Origin: Cristatella mucedo
Taxonomy: Eukaryota; Bryozoa; Phylactolaemata; Cristatellidae
Reading direction: 5' to 3'
Length of the DNA: 64,000 nt
Assembly (NCBI GenBank): GCA_009760855.2
Contig: WPIO01000134.1
Span: 327,001 to 391,000, forward strand
This document shows, in pieces, positions 1 to 9,965 of the stretch (the stretch's first letter is position 1; the number at the start of each line of letters is the position of its first letter). The position numbers were made by a program, and so were the translations under genes. Under the pieces are notes generated by a model, which was given only the letters and a program-made list of their open reading frames with translations, made no database searches and was not told the DNA's origin.

Positions 1-1480
1 ACGGCGCTAGACGATCTCCTGTCTGGATAAGTGCCGATAGCATGAAGACATCCGATTATCGTCAGCCGCCGACTTACGAAATAGATATGGACCGGAAAAT
101 CTGTATGAAGTCGAATTTTCGTAGGTCAATGATAGAGATACAATTCATTTTTATAGCGCCCCAGGAGAACTTGATCTCTATTCAGGCGCCTTGATCTCTA
201 TTCAGGCGCTTCATATAAGCCTCCGGGCTCGAGCCCACGACCTCAGCCAGACCTTGGTCAGGGCGAGCACCTTAACCGCTGTATATAATAATGGTATGTG
301 GTACGTGCTATGATGGTAATTTCTGACGACATGGAAAGGTAAACGAAGGAAATTTTTTTTTACAAATACATAGCAGATAAGAACATGTAAATCAGATTAA
401 ATTTAAAAACCATAATGTGGAGTATTTTTTAGCGTACAGAGGCTGGTAGTTGCAGGACTGACTGTGCATTGTGTACTGTTGGGTGGACGGTGAGGAGTCG
501 AACGGTCTTTTGGAGGATCACCAACTCCCTCTACCTCTAAACCACCGCGACTGGTGGATGGCTGAGGTGAACCGACCCGGACGAATTTCTAATTTTTTCT
601 TGGATACATTTTGATTTTCGATTTTATGCGTGACCGTGACCGAGTTCGTATCTCCGAATTTTCGTAAGTCTGAACCGTCTGAAGTCGGAGGCTGACCGCG
701 TATATATTTCTGATTGGAATGGAGCCGCCGGCAGCTGAGGCACTGTAGCATGTGAACACTTTGACGTTGGACCGGCTTATGGTTTAATGAGGACCGCTGG
801 GCGTGCTTATTTGTGCGCTTTATGGCTGGCTATGGATTTATGACGCCTCACGATGTAACTGACTCACGAATTCGTGAGGATGATGAGATACAGCTTGGGC
901 AGGGAGATCGAGTTCAGTGCGTACCGAGTGCGGGAGGTGGGAAATATGCGTAAATGCACACTACTTGCTCCTGAGCGCTATTTTCCGGGCTTTACAGCAA
1001 AAACCGACTGCCGGAAACCGAGAGCCCGCGGTCTTTCGTCCTTGGAAAGGCCGAGAGGCTGTCCAGAAAAGTACTCAGCAAACATGAATATGTTCGTGGC
1101 CACTGGTTGGTTAGACCCCTGTCTATTAACATCAACTGAATCGCGCACGAAAGGCGCACCGAAAAAAAGCTTACTAGGGCTATGAAAATCAAGGGAACAG
1201 ATTCATTTTTAGAAGCAGTACACTTCTACTAATCCATAATTACGGGTGACTCCCTTGATCAGTTTGCTGTGATACAAATGGTGCCCATTCTCGCTCATTG
1301 CCCTCTCGCATTTCTAAATCCTCGAAGCTCTCTCATTTCTAAATCTTGCGAATCTCTTGCATTGAGTCCATCTAACTTCGGGCTGCCAATAGCAGCCCGA
1401 ATTGCAATAGCAGCGAGCTATAGCTACCCCCAGTATTAATTACTGCTTTATTCCAGATTTTTTATTTGATTTCGATTCAC
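1..1480. other. No gene seen apart from a SINE-B copy
   Basis: I see no exon with convincing splice signals here. The open frames are short and without recognisable composition. A SINE-B copy occupies about 140-300. The stretch 310-450 is AT-rich with a T run. From about 1480 decayed LINE-A sequence begins. Confidence 0.4.
140..300 (-). mobile_element. SINE-B copy (tRNA-like head, LINE-A-like tail)
   Basis: Read on the minus strand, a head with GGTTAAGGTGCTCG (A-box-like) and GGGCTCGAGCCC (B-box-like) is followed by GCGCCTGAATAGAGATC, TTCTCC and GGGCGCTATAAAAATGAA. Other copies share this order. A 19-20 bp piece of the tail is tandemly duplicated at about 172-209, a feature private to this copy. 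The family name is mine. Confidence 0.7.
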
Positions 1481-3545
1481 TGTTCCAGAAATTGTGTCCT
1501 AGTTCTAGATAATTTTAACATTCATTTTGATGACCAAATTTACCCCTTATAATAGAAATTGTGTCCTTGACTAATTCACTTTTCTTATGGCTCACGCACA
1601 TGGCCTCATTAACAACAACAGTCGCATTCCAGATCAAATATTTGTCCATAATTGCATGCAATTAACTCCTATTATTACTAATTTTTGAACATCTGACCGT
1701 AAGCGAATTTCATTCAGTCGGCAGTTTGTGTTCCCTTCGGCTTTAAAAAATTGGTTATGAAATGCTAAACCTCAAGACCCTTGGCATCAATAGCGTCCGC
1801 AAAAATAGCTTGTGCTCAATCCTAAGTCCGGTCTGTCATCCATATTGAAATGCTATAACACGACGCTAACTAATTTTTCGGACGAGTTTTCTCCTCTAAT
1901 TAAGAAAATTGTACGCCATTGCCCATACGGCCTTTGGTTAACTGTAGATATTGAAAAAGTTCAGACTACTAATCGCAAGTTTGAGAAAGCTTACAAAAGT
2001 GTAGGACTGACAGTGCATCGACTGGCTGAGGGGAATACAACAGGTCGTACCAATTCATCATAGCAAAGGCAAGTCTAGTTCCTAAGAAAACATTTGCAGT
2101 CACGGATGCGAAATCCAAAAAATTTAATGCCGACTATAGGCTATCTCACCGTCATGGTTTGACCCAGGGGTTAATGTGCACGCGTTTGATGACCGAGGTC
2201 GAGGGCCCGAACCCCATGGTATATGTGGAGCACCTGAATAGAGATTAGGCTCTCTTAGGGCGCTGTACAAATGAATTGTATTTCTAATACCACCTCAACA
2301 CTCAAGGTCAGCGCCTTACCTAGTGACCCCTGTGGAGGTCAAACACATGTTTTCTCTAGCATTTTCTCAGCGAGACAGATCAGATTAGATCGGCTGGTCA
2401 ATCCGCAAGGTAGAATACGCACTGGACTCTTCAACCTCCATACTTTGCTTTAGCCCAATGTCCACATTCAAGCCTGCCACTCCCGACTTCATCATCTGAA
2501 AGTTCATCTCCCATTCTAAGAAGACTTCGAACCATTCAGACCGCCATACCCACCGTTCACCTTCTGAGATACACAGGCTTGTTGTTGCCTGGCCTAGCCA
2601 GCACAGTAAAAATTCTATAGCCTAGGGTCTTGTACATGCAGCCATTTTTCACGATTTGTACTCTTCATCGATGTCATCGCCAGGCATAATCTATGCTTTC
2701 GTTCTATGCAGATAAAAGACAAAGGTACCTGTATTTGACCTATTCGTGCTTTTCAACATGTCAAACTCTCGTCACATGTCACTATTCACCGGTCACTTGG
2801 AGCAAGCATATATTGCTGAAATTCACGTTTGGATGGGAGCGGACTTTCCGAAATTAAATTTAGAGTGAACCGACTGTTTATTTATTGGCAAAATGGCGCC
2901 ATTCAGATATGGAGAGCCTAAATCTTAGCTCGGGCTCGGCCAGCATGTCTCCTGTGGCATCTACATGCCGTCTGGGTGTATAGTTATGCAGTGGCCTTTT
3001 CTTGATGACCACAGCAGCTTCTCAGTCAAAGTCAAACCTGCACACTTTAAGCTACACTCCATTGCAAAAATTGGGCCATGTTTAGACAAGGATACCACAG
3101 TCAAGCTGTTCGGTGCATTTGTAACATGATTCCAGACTAATGTAAATCAAATTACTGCTCGCCGCAGGTCTTTTAAGTTGTGCGCTAGCATTCTTGCAAT
3201 TGGTTCGAAACTCCGCAGCTAGGCTTAGCTATCGTGAATGCCAAAACTGCTGTATAACACTACTCAGCGACCTGCACTGGCTGCCAATCAAGCAGCGTTT
3301 CGACTTTAAAGTTCCATCGCACACTTTTAGGTTTCTTTGTTCTCTTCCTGTAGCCTATCCATCCACAATACTTTCTCATCGGGCTTCACATCTTACCACC
3401 CGCTTTGACTGAAGCTGGTTACTCGTGCCTCTAATCAACCTCCAATCTTGTGAAGACCTTGCCTTCAGATCGTGTGCTCCAAAAGCTTAAAAATCACTAC
3501 CAAATGACGTCAAAACATTCCCGGACTTGACGGTATTTCACAGAA
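1480..3545 (+). mobile_element. Decayed LINE-A copy, interrupted by a SINE-B
   Basis: The text parallels the better copy at 11.94-14.6 kb in the same order. The endonuclease end (ATTTTAACATTCATTTTGAT, then a Leu-rich stretch) is followed by the linker (AAGCTTACAAAAG), a remnant near 2300, and from about 3070 the segment after the reverse transcriptase core (GTTTAGACAAGGATACCAC, CTGCACTGGCTGCCAATCAA). Frames are broken throughout by indels and stops, and most of the reverse transcriptase core is unrecognisable, so it is a dead copy. A SINE-B sits inside at about 2125-2290. Confidence 0.7.
2125..2290 (+). mobile_element. SINE-B copy inserted in LINE-A
   Basis: GGGCCCGAACCCC (B-box-like) is followed by GGAGCACCTGAATAGAGATTAGGCTCTCTTAGGGCGCTGTACAAATGAATTG, given here in pieces: the AGAGATTAGGCTCTCT core and a GGGCGCTGTACAAATGAA end. 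LINE-A linker sequence lies on both sides, so this is a nested insertion. Confidence 0.7.
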
Positions 3546-3609
3546 GCTGAAAACACCCCTTTTTTTGCATTTTTTGTTAGGTTAATGCGAGTCGCCTTTT
3601 TGTGGGCTT

Positions 3610-3780
3610 ACACTAGATAAGGCGGTTGCTCTTCACGGCCTCGGTACCGAGGTCGTGTTTTGAATCCTGTGGTGACAGATCCTTTATTGCCTCTGCAAGT
3701 GGTGGTTATAGCCTTCAAGGCTCTTTTGCCGCTGTAAAAAAGAGGCTGTTCAATCAGCTAGTAATTATTTTAGTATTTAT
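3610..3780 (+). mobile_element. SINE-A copy (tRNA-derived)
   Basis: The copy starts near TAGATAAGGCGGTTGCTCTTC (A-box region), has a degenerate B box (TTTTGAATCCTG), then a body with TGCAAGTGGTGGTTATAGCC, TTCAAGGCTCTTTTGCCGCT and AGAGGCTGTTCAATCAGC. Related copies are at 24.76, 37.18 and 62.41 kb. Pol III transcription is inferred from the box motifs only. Confidence 0.75.
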
Positions 3781-3984
3781 TAAACGAATATTATCTCTAA
3801 CTTGTTTACATGCCTCCTTACTAGCATATGTACAGTGCCTAGAGACAGATTTTGTTTGATTAGGGTTTTATACAAATCTTATCATGTCAATTAGCATTAA
3901 AAGTTACTTTAGCCCGTTAAAATTGGAATTTCTGAGATCTCGAGATGAAGAAGCAGCAACTCAATCTTTGTGTGGACATATGAT

Positions 3985-5012
3985 AATAAATTGCATTGCA
4001 CCCTCAAATAACTTCATCTCTCCTAGGCACTTTACATATGCTGTACAGAAAGCACGATCAGAATTCAGGTGGCAATATACACCATGTCAACATGCATGAC
4101 AGGGTTAGAGGTGACATGCAAAGTGTCAACGTGTAAAACGTAGTTAATGATGGCATGCACAGTGTCAGAACACAGAAGCACACAAAAGACGAGTCCCAAG
4201 GACCTTCTATATGATGTGATAAAAAGGTGCGTGTTAAGCTACTTTTTAAATGTCGTCTAATCAGGGAATGTCGTTACGTCAGTCAGTAGTGACTTCCAGG
4301 CTTGGGAGCATACGAACTAAAGGCACAATCTCCAAGAGATCTGAGGTTCGTACGAGGTGCAGTTAGCCGATTTGAGTCGGAACAGCGGGTGGTGCGAGGC
4401 TCTTAGCCTGGAGGGGGTAAGATCTAATAGGTAGGCTGGAGCCAAAGAATGACAGGACCCAAAAGTGAGTGCCAAAACCTTAAAGTCGATGCGTTGCTTG
4501 ACTGGGAGCCAGTGCAGATCTGCGAAAATTAGTGTGACGTGGAAACTGTGACGCTCACGACAGACAAGCCTTTGACCAACCAAGTTTTGACCAACACGAC
4601 AGAAAAGCCTTTGACCAACCAAGTTTTGACCAACACGACAGACAAGCCTTTGACCAACCAAGTTTTGACCGATTGCCTGTAAGTGCCCGATTGCAATGGC
4701 CGGTAGACTAGTAAGCAGGGAGTTATAGAAGTCGAAACGGGACGTGACACATGTAATGGCCAATTTAGATGCAGTATCCCGGCCTAAGCAAGCTCAAGTT
4801 TTTGCAATGCTATTTAGCTTATATTAAGGGGACTTGACTGTGGAAATGATGCGGCTATCTAGTGAAAGGTCTCTTTGGAGCAGGACACCTAGATTCCGTA
4901 TAGATGCAACTGGAGATACGCTGGCAGAGCCGATTTTGAGCGTAAAGCTTTTTAGTTTCTGAGTCACACTTGGTTTACCCATAACTAGTAAGTTGTTTTT
5001 ATATTCATTCAA
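3985..5012 (-). mobile_element. LINE-A 3' fragment
   Basis: On the minus strand the peptide NLLVMGKPSV (5012 onward), then GSASVSPVASIRNLGVL and further down ERHSFHVTLIFADLHWLPVKQ match the post-core reverse transcriptase region of the better copy. The 3' untranslated end (CATGCATGACAGGGTTAGAGG on the plus strand) and the GGCACTTTACATATGCTG block follow. The frame is disrupted and the copy is 5'-truncated after the active site. It carries the 39-bp repeat at 4558-4670. Confidence 0.75.
4558..4670 (-). repeat. 39-bp tandem repeat inside LINE-A, about 2.9 units
   Basis: Three nearly identical 39-bp units lie end to end (units start about 4558, 4597 and 4636). 39 is a multiple of three, so the minus-strand frame stays open and gives a 13-residue repeat built on VGQNLVGQRL and CR. 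Other LINE-A copies have a single related segment here (QNSAARLVCRE). Confidence 0.85.
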
Positions 5013-5094
5013 ATCTCACAATTTATTCAATTAATATAGCCTTCGCGCAGTTTGATTCTTGGGTGGCATTCCAAGAGCCCTGGCGTGATTTCAA

Positions 5095-5145
5095 CTCTCC
5101 GTCAGAGTTAATATAATGTAATGTAATGTATCTCCATCTGTAGAC
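5095..5145 (-). mobile_element. LINE-B 3' tail remnant
   Basis: On the minus strand GATGGAGATACATTACATTACATT is the LINE-B terminus (GGAGATACA plus TTACA repeats) seen at 20.87 kb and 24.12 kb. Almost all of the element is missing. Confidence 0.5.
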
Positions 5146-6120
5146 TGCACGATCTTTTGCAGGAACATCGCTTTCGCACCGGTATTGCTGTGGCTGGATT
5201 GGCTGACTGTGGGACATCGGATCTTGTTTAAAAAAACTTCATAGGTTACAAGTTTACTGCAGACAAGTAATGCCAGCTTGGCCACGGTCTCCGGCCATTT
5301 CAAAGGCAACCCTAAGGCAAGGGAAAGCGAAGGTAATATAAGCACGACAAGACTCTCTTGATTGGTAACGTATCAGCTGCGCTGGGTTGGCCCAGTGCAT
5401 GTACCCTAGCAAGGTACCGTAGCCTAGGTCGGCTGTCGTGCGATATGGTCACTGGGTCGGCCAAGTCTGACCTTTGACGCGAGGTCGGATGGGCACTTAT
5501 TCATGGTAGTCGGGTACATTGATTTCGTCGACCGACACGTGGAATCTGACACGCGGCGAGTGTTCGGGTCTCTCAGCATCCACTTCCCGAAGGTATTAGC
5601 CATAATAGCTGGTACTCCTCGACCATGCTGTCAACCACGGAAGGTCACGAGGATCCACGGCCTGACGGGCATGGCTTTAGATGCGAATTCTCGCTGCTAT
5701 GGCTTGTGAATTCCGCGTTCCCCTCTAGCATGTTGCTCGTGGCATTTCCCTGCCTGGAGCCCACGGTGAGCTGAGGTGTGCCGCGACAGAGAGTCCCCGT
5801 TATGCAGCCACTGTGGTATCAATGTCGCTATAGTTTGCTATTCGTACGGATAGCTGCCTCGCAATCAAGATTGCTCCGATCCAAGGGTGTCCTCCCGCTA
5901 TGAGAAGGCTGGCTTCATGTTTAGCTCGCTCCACCGTAGTCTAATGCATCTAGGGTTGTCCGGTAGTATCGTTTAGTTCCCTCGCTATTGTTGGCGCATG
6001 CGATGTTGTCATAGAGGTGTTTAATCAAACTGCCGCTCGTCTGTCCCTGGCCCCGTGACGGCGACGCGGCAGCGGACTGCGTAGCTGGGACAGGGTAAGT
6101 GCTCGGGCGGTAAATGGCCT
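5146..6120. other. No gene seen
   Basis: GC is moderate. Short open frames on both strands lack splice context, and I recognise no repeat. Confidence 0.35.
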
Positions 6121-6124
6121 ACTC

Positions 6125-6275
6125 CCTAATCTCGGCTACAATGAGCCGGTTGCTTCGACCAAGGTCAAAATTTTTTTTAAATGTCCGAGGTCGTGGGCTC
6201 GAACCCCGTAGCATATGCTAAGTGCCTGAATATAGATTCGGTTCTCTTATGGTGCCATGCAAATGAATACTATTT
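6125..6275 (+). mobile_element. SINE-B copy
   Basis: GAGGTCGTGGGCTCGAACCCCG (B-box-like, within about 6187-6208) is followed by AAGTGCCTGAATATAGATTC, GGTTCTCTTATGGTGCCATG and CAAATGAATA, the SINE-B order. The head upstream is poorly preserved and contains a T run. Confidence 0.65.
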
Positions 6276-6279
6276 TTTA

Positions 6280-6988
6280 TATTTCGTATATGTGAAGAAA
6301 TCAGAGTCGAGAGATTCCAGCTTGTTGAGTCCAATATAAGCTGATAGGAAACTCTCTGCTACTAAGGAATCAATACAGGCAGCCCGGTAGACTTCGGCAA
6401 ATCCAGTATATTCACATAAGTCGAGCTTTCCGAAATGCGCACAGAAGCGAGCACAACTTCAGCAGGCCTAGATTGCCACTGCAAGCATTGACGCCAACGC
6501 GTATCTAGGCGGTACTTCAGAGCCGCCGAGTTCTCAGCTCAGGACGAACTAGCGACGTCCTCGAAAGAGCCCGCGAGCTGGTAATAAAGCGAAGAGCAGC
6601 TCTACGATAACGAGTGCTACCATTAAAAGCGGAAGTGCACTCAGGCGGAAGATACGCTGCTGCGCTCACTTCAGAGAGAGGCTGGCCTGTATGGCATCTG
6701 ATTCTCAGGCACGCAGCTGCCGCTGTCGTCGTGCTGGGTAAAAAAGAAAGACAATTCCCGAGCCGCCACGAGCAATTTCGAAAGGCGCGAGCTCGTGGCA
6801 GGAGCATTCCTGTCCGATCGTCTGCCCCCGAGCCGACAGTTCATGCAACACAAGACGCCGCTGCCACCGCCACCTCCCCCGACGGACGCTAGGCAGACAG
6901 CTCGCTTCGCGAACGGAAGACGGTTCGGCCGCACGGCTCACTCGGCTTCGACGCCGCGGACGAGCTCTCACTCTTTCGTCTCCGCCTC
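6280..6988. other. GC-rich 3' flank of ENO4, no gene called
   Basis: From about 6500 to the ENO4 stop the sequence is GC-rich and open in several frames on both strands, as random GC-rich DNA tends to be. I see no AATAAA on the minus strand between the stop and about 6500 that would mark the ENO4 3' end. Confidence 0.3.
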
Positions 6989-8749
6989 CTACTTCGCCGC
7001 CGCATCCAGGCCGTCGTCGTGCCCCACGCCGGGCTCCTCCGTTGCCTCGCCGTCGGCGATCGAGCGAGAAATATCCATGGGTTGAAACGCGAATCGTTCT
7101 CCGGCAACGCGAAGTCGGCGCTCATCCGTCAGCAGCTCGGAAATGTGGGCAAGGCGACTGTACTTGACCGCGCGCTCGCCTCTACTGAGTCCGCCGAGCT
7201 TGACGAAGTTGGCCCCCGCGCCGACTGCCAGGTCCACTAGCGCACTCGACGACGTCTCGTGCTGACCCGCGGCCATGACGACGACTCGCCGCGCCGCTCT
7301 CAGCTGTCTCGCGCACGACGCCAAGTCGGTCACGGTGTTTCTCATTTCGAGGCGCATCGTGACACCGCTGCAGGGAAAGTCATTGGCCAGGTCCTGATTT
7401 CGCATGATCCCCGGACGGCGGCATCCTCTGTCGCTGAGAACGTAGCATTTCCCGCTCACCAGCTCGCACAGCCTCGCCCACGTAGCCGTCTCCTCTTTTC
7501 GCACAGGGTCGAAGATGGCGACGATGGCCGGATATCGATTTATCATGTCCGTCCAGAAATCCGGCATGTCCTCCGTCGATTTAAGCACGCCGGTGACAAC
7601 TTCGTATTTTCCTTTCTCGTAGTCAAAAATCTCCGACGCAGCGGCGTTGATCGCCAAGTAGAAGTCCTCGCCCATTCTGAGACCGAGCTGCGACGCCGCG
7701 TCCTGTATCATGTCGAGCCCTTGCTCGGGCCGATCGAGCGCGGGCAGCAGCGAGCCGAAATCCGAAACGCTCTTCGCCGCGACGCCGCCTTTAGCGTACA
7801 TCGCTTTCTGTATTATGTCGAACATGCGCGCAGCGTGCTGCAGCGCCTCGGCCGCGGCCATGCTCGGCTTTGGCACCACCATGTACTCCTTGATGCACTT
7901 GCTCTTGCCCGACGAAGCCTTTCCACTTTGCAGGAGCGCGATCATCGGCACGGGCATCTCCAGCTCGGCGTCCGCCACCTCGGCGCCGCCGCACAGCTCG
8001 GCTACGTGCTGAAACAGCGGGACGCGTCGTAGCGAGGCGGCGGCCGAGCAGACGGCTACCGAAACCAGGCTGGCGGCGAGCGAGCCTGCCACCAGGGGCT
8101 CCTTGGGCGCGTCGGCTATCACGACGGCCTGCGCTGCTTTCTTCTTAGCCGATCCCTTTCCGCCGCCTCCCGCCGACTTCTTGGCGCCTTTCTTATCGTC
8201 AGCGGCCGCCGCCGCCGCTCCCGCAGCGGCGGCGGCAGCGCTGTCTTGCGCTGCACGAGCCGCTTCGTCGGCTCTCTGCTGCAGCCTGTCGAAGAATGCC
8301 GCCAAGCAGCTGTCGATCGAATCCTGATTGGCCGGGTCGCAGCCTTTCAAGAGCGCCGACAGGTCGGCGCCGATCGTTTCGAGCGCCGCCTCCACGTGAT
8401 CCGCTCGCCGCTTGTCCTCGGCCTCCTTGTCGTCGTACTTGGCGTTGTCCGGCAGGGCGGTGTCGACAGACACCTGCTCGCACGATGCGTTCGCGGTTTC
8501 GTTTTTCGCTTCGCACAACACCTCCAGCGCCAGCGCCGGCATGCCTTTGCTGTCCTTGCATCTGCGCGGCTTTAGCGCGACGATGCTGGGAGGGGGCGAG
8601 AACTGTCCGAAGAAGGTGCTCAGGTAGCCCCAGACGTCCTTGGGCTGCTCGCTGAACATCGCGTTGAGAACGTCCTGCATTTTCTGCGGTACTCCATTTT
8701 CCTTGTAGTAGATGATAGCCTTTTCCTTGGAGTCGCTGAGGCTGGTCAT
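6989..8749 (-). CDS. ENO4: Enolase 4 (enolase-like, DPY-30-type N-terminus)
   Basis: The 586-residue frame matches ENO4 along its length. An N-terminal DPY-30-like helix pair (KEKAIIYYKENGVPQKM, about residues 6-24, then QPKDVWGYL) is followed by the enolase N-domain, a Lys/Ala/Gly-rich linker (about 170-206) and the barrel domain with LAINAAASEIFDYEKGKYEV, IVAIFDPVRKEE (about 408-419) and KLGGLSRGERAVKY (near 515). Human ENO4 is about 628 residues. The start was chosen at 8749 because homology begins there, although the frame runs open to 8896. Classical enolase residues are altered as I align them: metal Asp to Asn (in human ENO4 too), the Glu before DP to Phe, and the Lys of the LLLKVNQIG motif to Arg. 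Glycolytic activity is therefore doubtful. ENO4 is known from sperm flagella. The frame has no introns, unlike other genes here and the vertebrate gene. No poly(A) tract or target duplication shows that it is a retrocopy. Confidence 0.93.
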   Translation of the reverse strand: MTSLSDSKEKAIIYYKENGVPQKMQDVLNAMFSEQPKDVWGYLSTFFGQFSPPPSIVALKPRRCKDSKGMPALALEVLCEAKNETANASCEQVSVDTALPDNAKYDDKEAEDKRRADHVEAALETIGADLSALLKGCDPANQDSIDSCLAAFFDRLQQRADEAARAAQDSAAAAAAGAAAAAADDKKGAKKSAGGGGKGSAKKKAAQAVVIADAPKEPLVAGSLAASLVSVAVCSAAASLRRVPLFQHVAELCGGAEVADAELEMPVPMIALLQSGKASSGKSKCIKEYMVVPKPSMAAAEALQHAARMFDIIQKAMYAKGGVAAKSVSDFGSLLPALDRPEQGLDMIQDAASQLGLRMGEDFYLAINAAASEIFDYEKGKYEVVTGVLKSTEDMPDFWTDMINRYPAIVAIFDPVRKEETATWARLCELVSGKCYVLSDRGCRRPGIMRNQDLANDFPCSGVTMRLEMRNTVTDLASCARQLRAARRVVVMAAGQHETSSSALVDLAVGAGANFVKLGGLSRGERAVKYSRLAHISELLTDERRLRVAGERFAFQPMDISRSIADGEATEEPGVGHDDGLDAAAK

Positions 8750-8779
8750 GACTAGCGCCAGCTGCTGCGCTGCGACCGT

Positions 8780-8820
8780 GTTGCTAGGAAGCTGCCGGAA
8801 GCACTTCCGGTAAAGACCGG
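8780..8820 (-). promoter_or_regulatory. ETS-like palindrome and half X-box upstream of ENO4
   Basis: CCGGAAGCACTTCCGG (8795-8810) has two 7-nt inverted arms around CA, each an ETS core (GGAA). Next to it GTTGCTAGGAAGC (8780-8792) contains one good half of an RFX X-box (AGCAAC on the minus strand) and one poor half. Both sit 30-60 bases upstream of the chosen ATG. Promoter function is inference. Confidence 0.35.
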
Positions 8821-8899
8821 AGGCGGAAACACAAGTATCTAACAAAGAGCTTTTCGTTCGAAAGCTAAATATGCATGCAAGTAATAAAATTATCAAATT

Positions 8900-9420
8900 T
8901 TAATTTATATAACACGCTTAAGTTGTAACACAACTGTCAGAGCTTGCCGCACTAGGTATGGCTTACACCGAGCTTAATTCTATCTGCTGCTACACGCCCA
9001 TCTCGGGTAGCGCTTGGGATATCTTCGACTTATTGATGTTACATTTTGTCAATAGCAACGCCGATTCCTTAGCTTAGATACAATTAATCCAGATATTATC
9101 CAGCCTTTGTTGTATTCGGTGCCAGTCATGTGAAGGTGTGAGGCTCAAATTCACTTTCTGGCATCTTCTGTGTACAGGTAACAAACGCTTGGTACGACTT
9201 CGGACAAAGTCTTTCGCACCAACACAGTCACAGTACAGATTAGGCATACATCTGCGTGACCTATACTGCGGCTAATATTTCCTCGAGCTTAGCTACACAA
9301 ATTTAGATAGGATCGGGTAAACGCATACGCGAAGATGATACTGGAACTCAACCTCACTATGCCCCATCACGCTTGTGCCGTAAAATGTCACGGGCAATTT
9401 GAATGCACACCTGAATTTCC
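8900..9420. other. No gene seen (5' flank of ENO4)
   Basis: Mixed-composition sequence with no repeat or exon that I recognise. Confidence 0.35.
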
Positions 9421-9429
9421 ACATTAAGA

Positions 9430-9930
9430 TGTCACGAGGCCAGAGTCTCCGCTGACCTAGTGCTAAGCCCAGCCAAGCTGGTGAGCTCGGCTTACTGCTA
9501 AGCAAGGACTCGATACCTGGGTCGTGATATTCGCGAAGCTTACTTTATCAGTCTCATTCTGTCTGTTTCTGACCTTGCCCTACGTGAGGCGTTCACTGAG
9601 CTTTGTCAGCAGGGAGCTCGCGGGCTTTTTCAGTCTCTTCCTGTTGTAGAGTCTTATGCGGCTGTTCTGATGAGTATTGGCAGCGTGGCACCGAGTGGCT
9701 TCGCTTGTCGTTGTCACTCTCGTTGAAGTCTGCCACAGGTACGCTTATGTTCTCCTTACTTTGCCCCGTTTTATTCCTGGTTCATTGCTGTACAAACTCA
9801 CCGGTCCACAATGGGGGGACCACAGGTTGTGCATGATTTGAGCACGCTTTCTTTACAGCATATGTAAAGTGCCTAGAAAGAGATTCAGTCCACTGACGGC
9901 GCTAAACAAATGCATTATTATTATTGTTAT
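9430..9930 (+). repeat. Repeat R3, copy 1, with LINE-A-like tail
   Basis: About 9430-9820 is matched, inverted and diverged, by 15540-15910. Shared landmarks are AGCCCAGCCAAGCTGGTGAG, CTTGCCCTACGTGAGGCGTT and ACTCACCGGTCCACAATG. The copy ends in CATATGTAAAGTGCCTAGAA, AGAGATTC and an (ATT)n run, that is, a LINE-A-type 3' end. A LINE-A relative with different internal sequence, or a non-autonomous passenger, would fit. Confidence 0.6.
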
Positions 9931-9965
9931 AATTATTATAATAATAATAATAATAATAATATTGC
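9905..9965. repeat. Tail-to-tail (ATT)n/(AAT)n palindrome
   Basis: The plus-strand R3 tail (ATTATTATTATTG) meets the minus-strand LINE-A tail (AATAATAATAAT) directly, so the two A/T tails face each other and form an imperfect palindrome. Confidence 0.7.

Noticed and set aside
7259-8032. Long plus-strand open frame (257 codons) and several other frames over 7.0-8.7 kb
   Set aside because: Antisense of the GC-rich ENO4 frame. Only the minus-strand frame matches a protein family.
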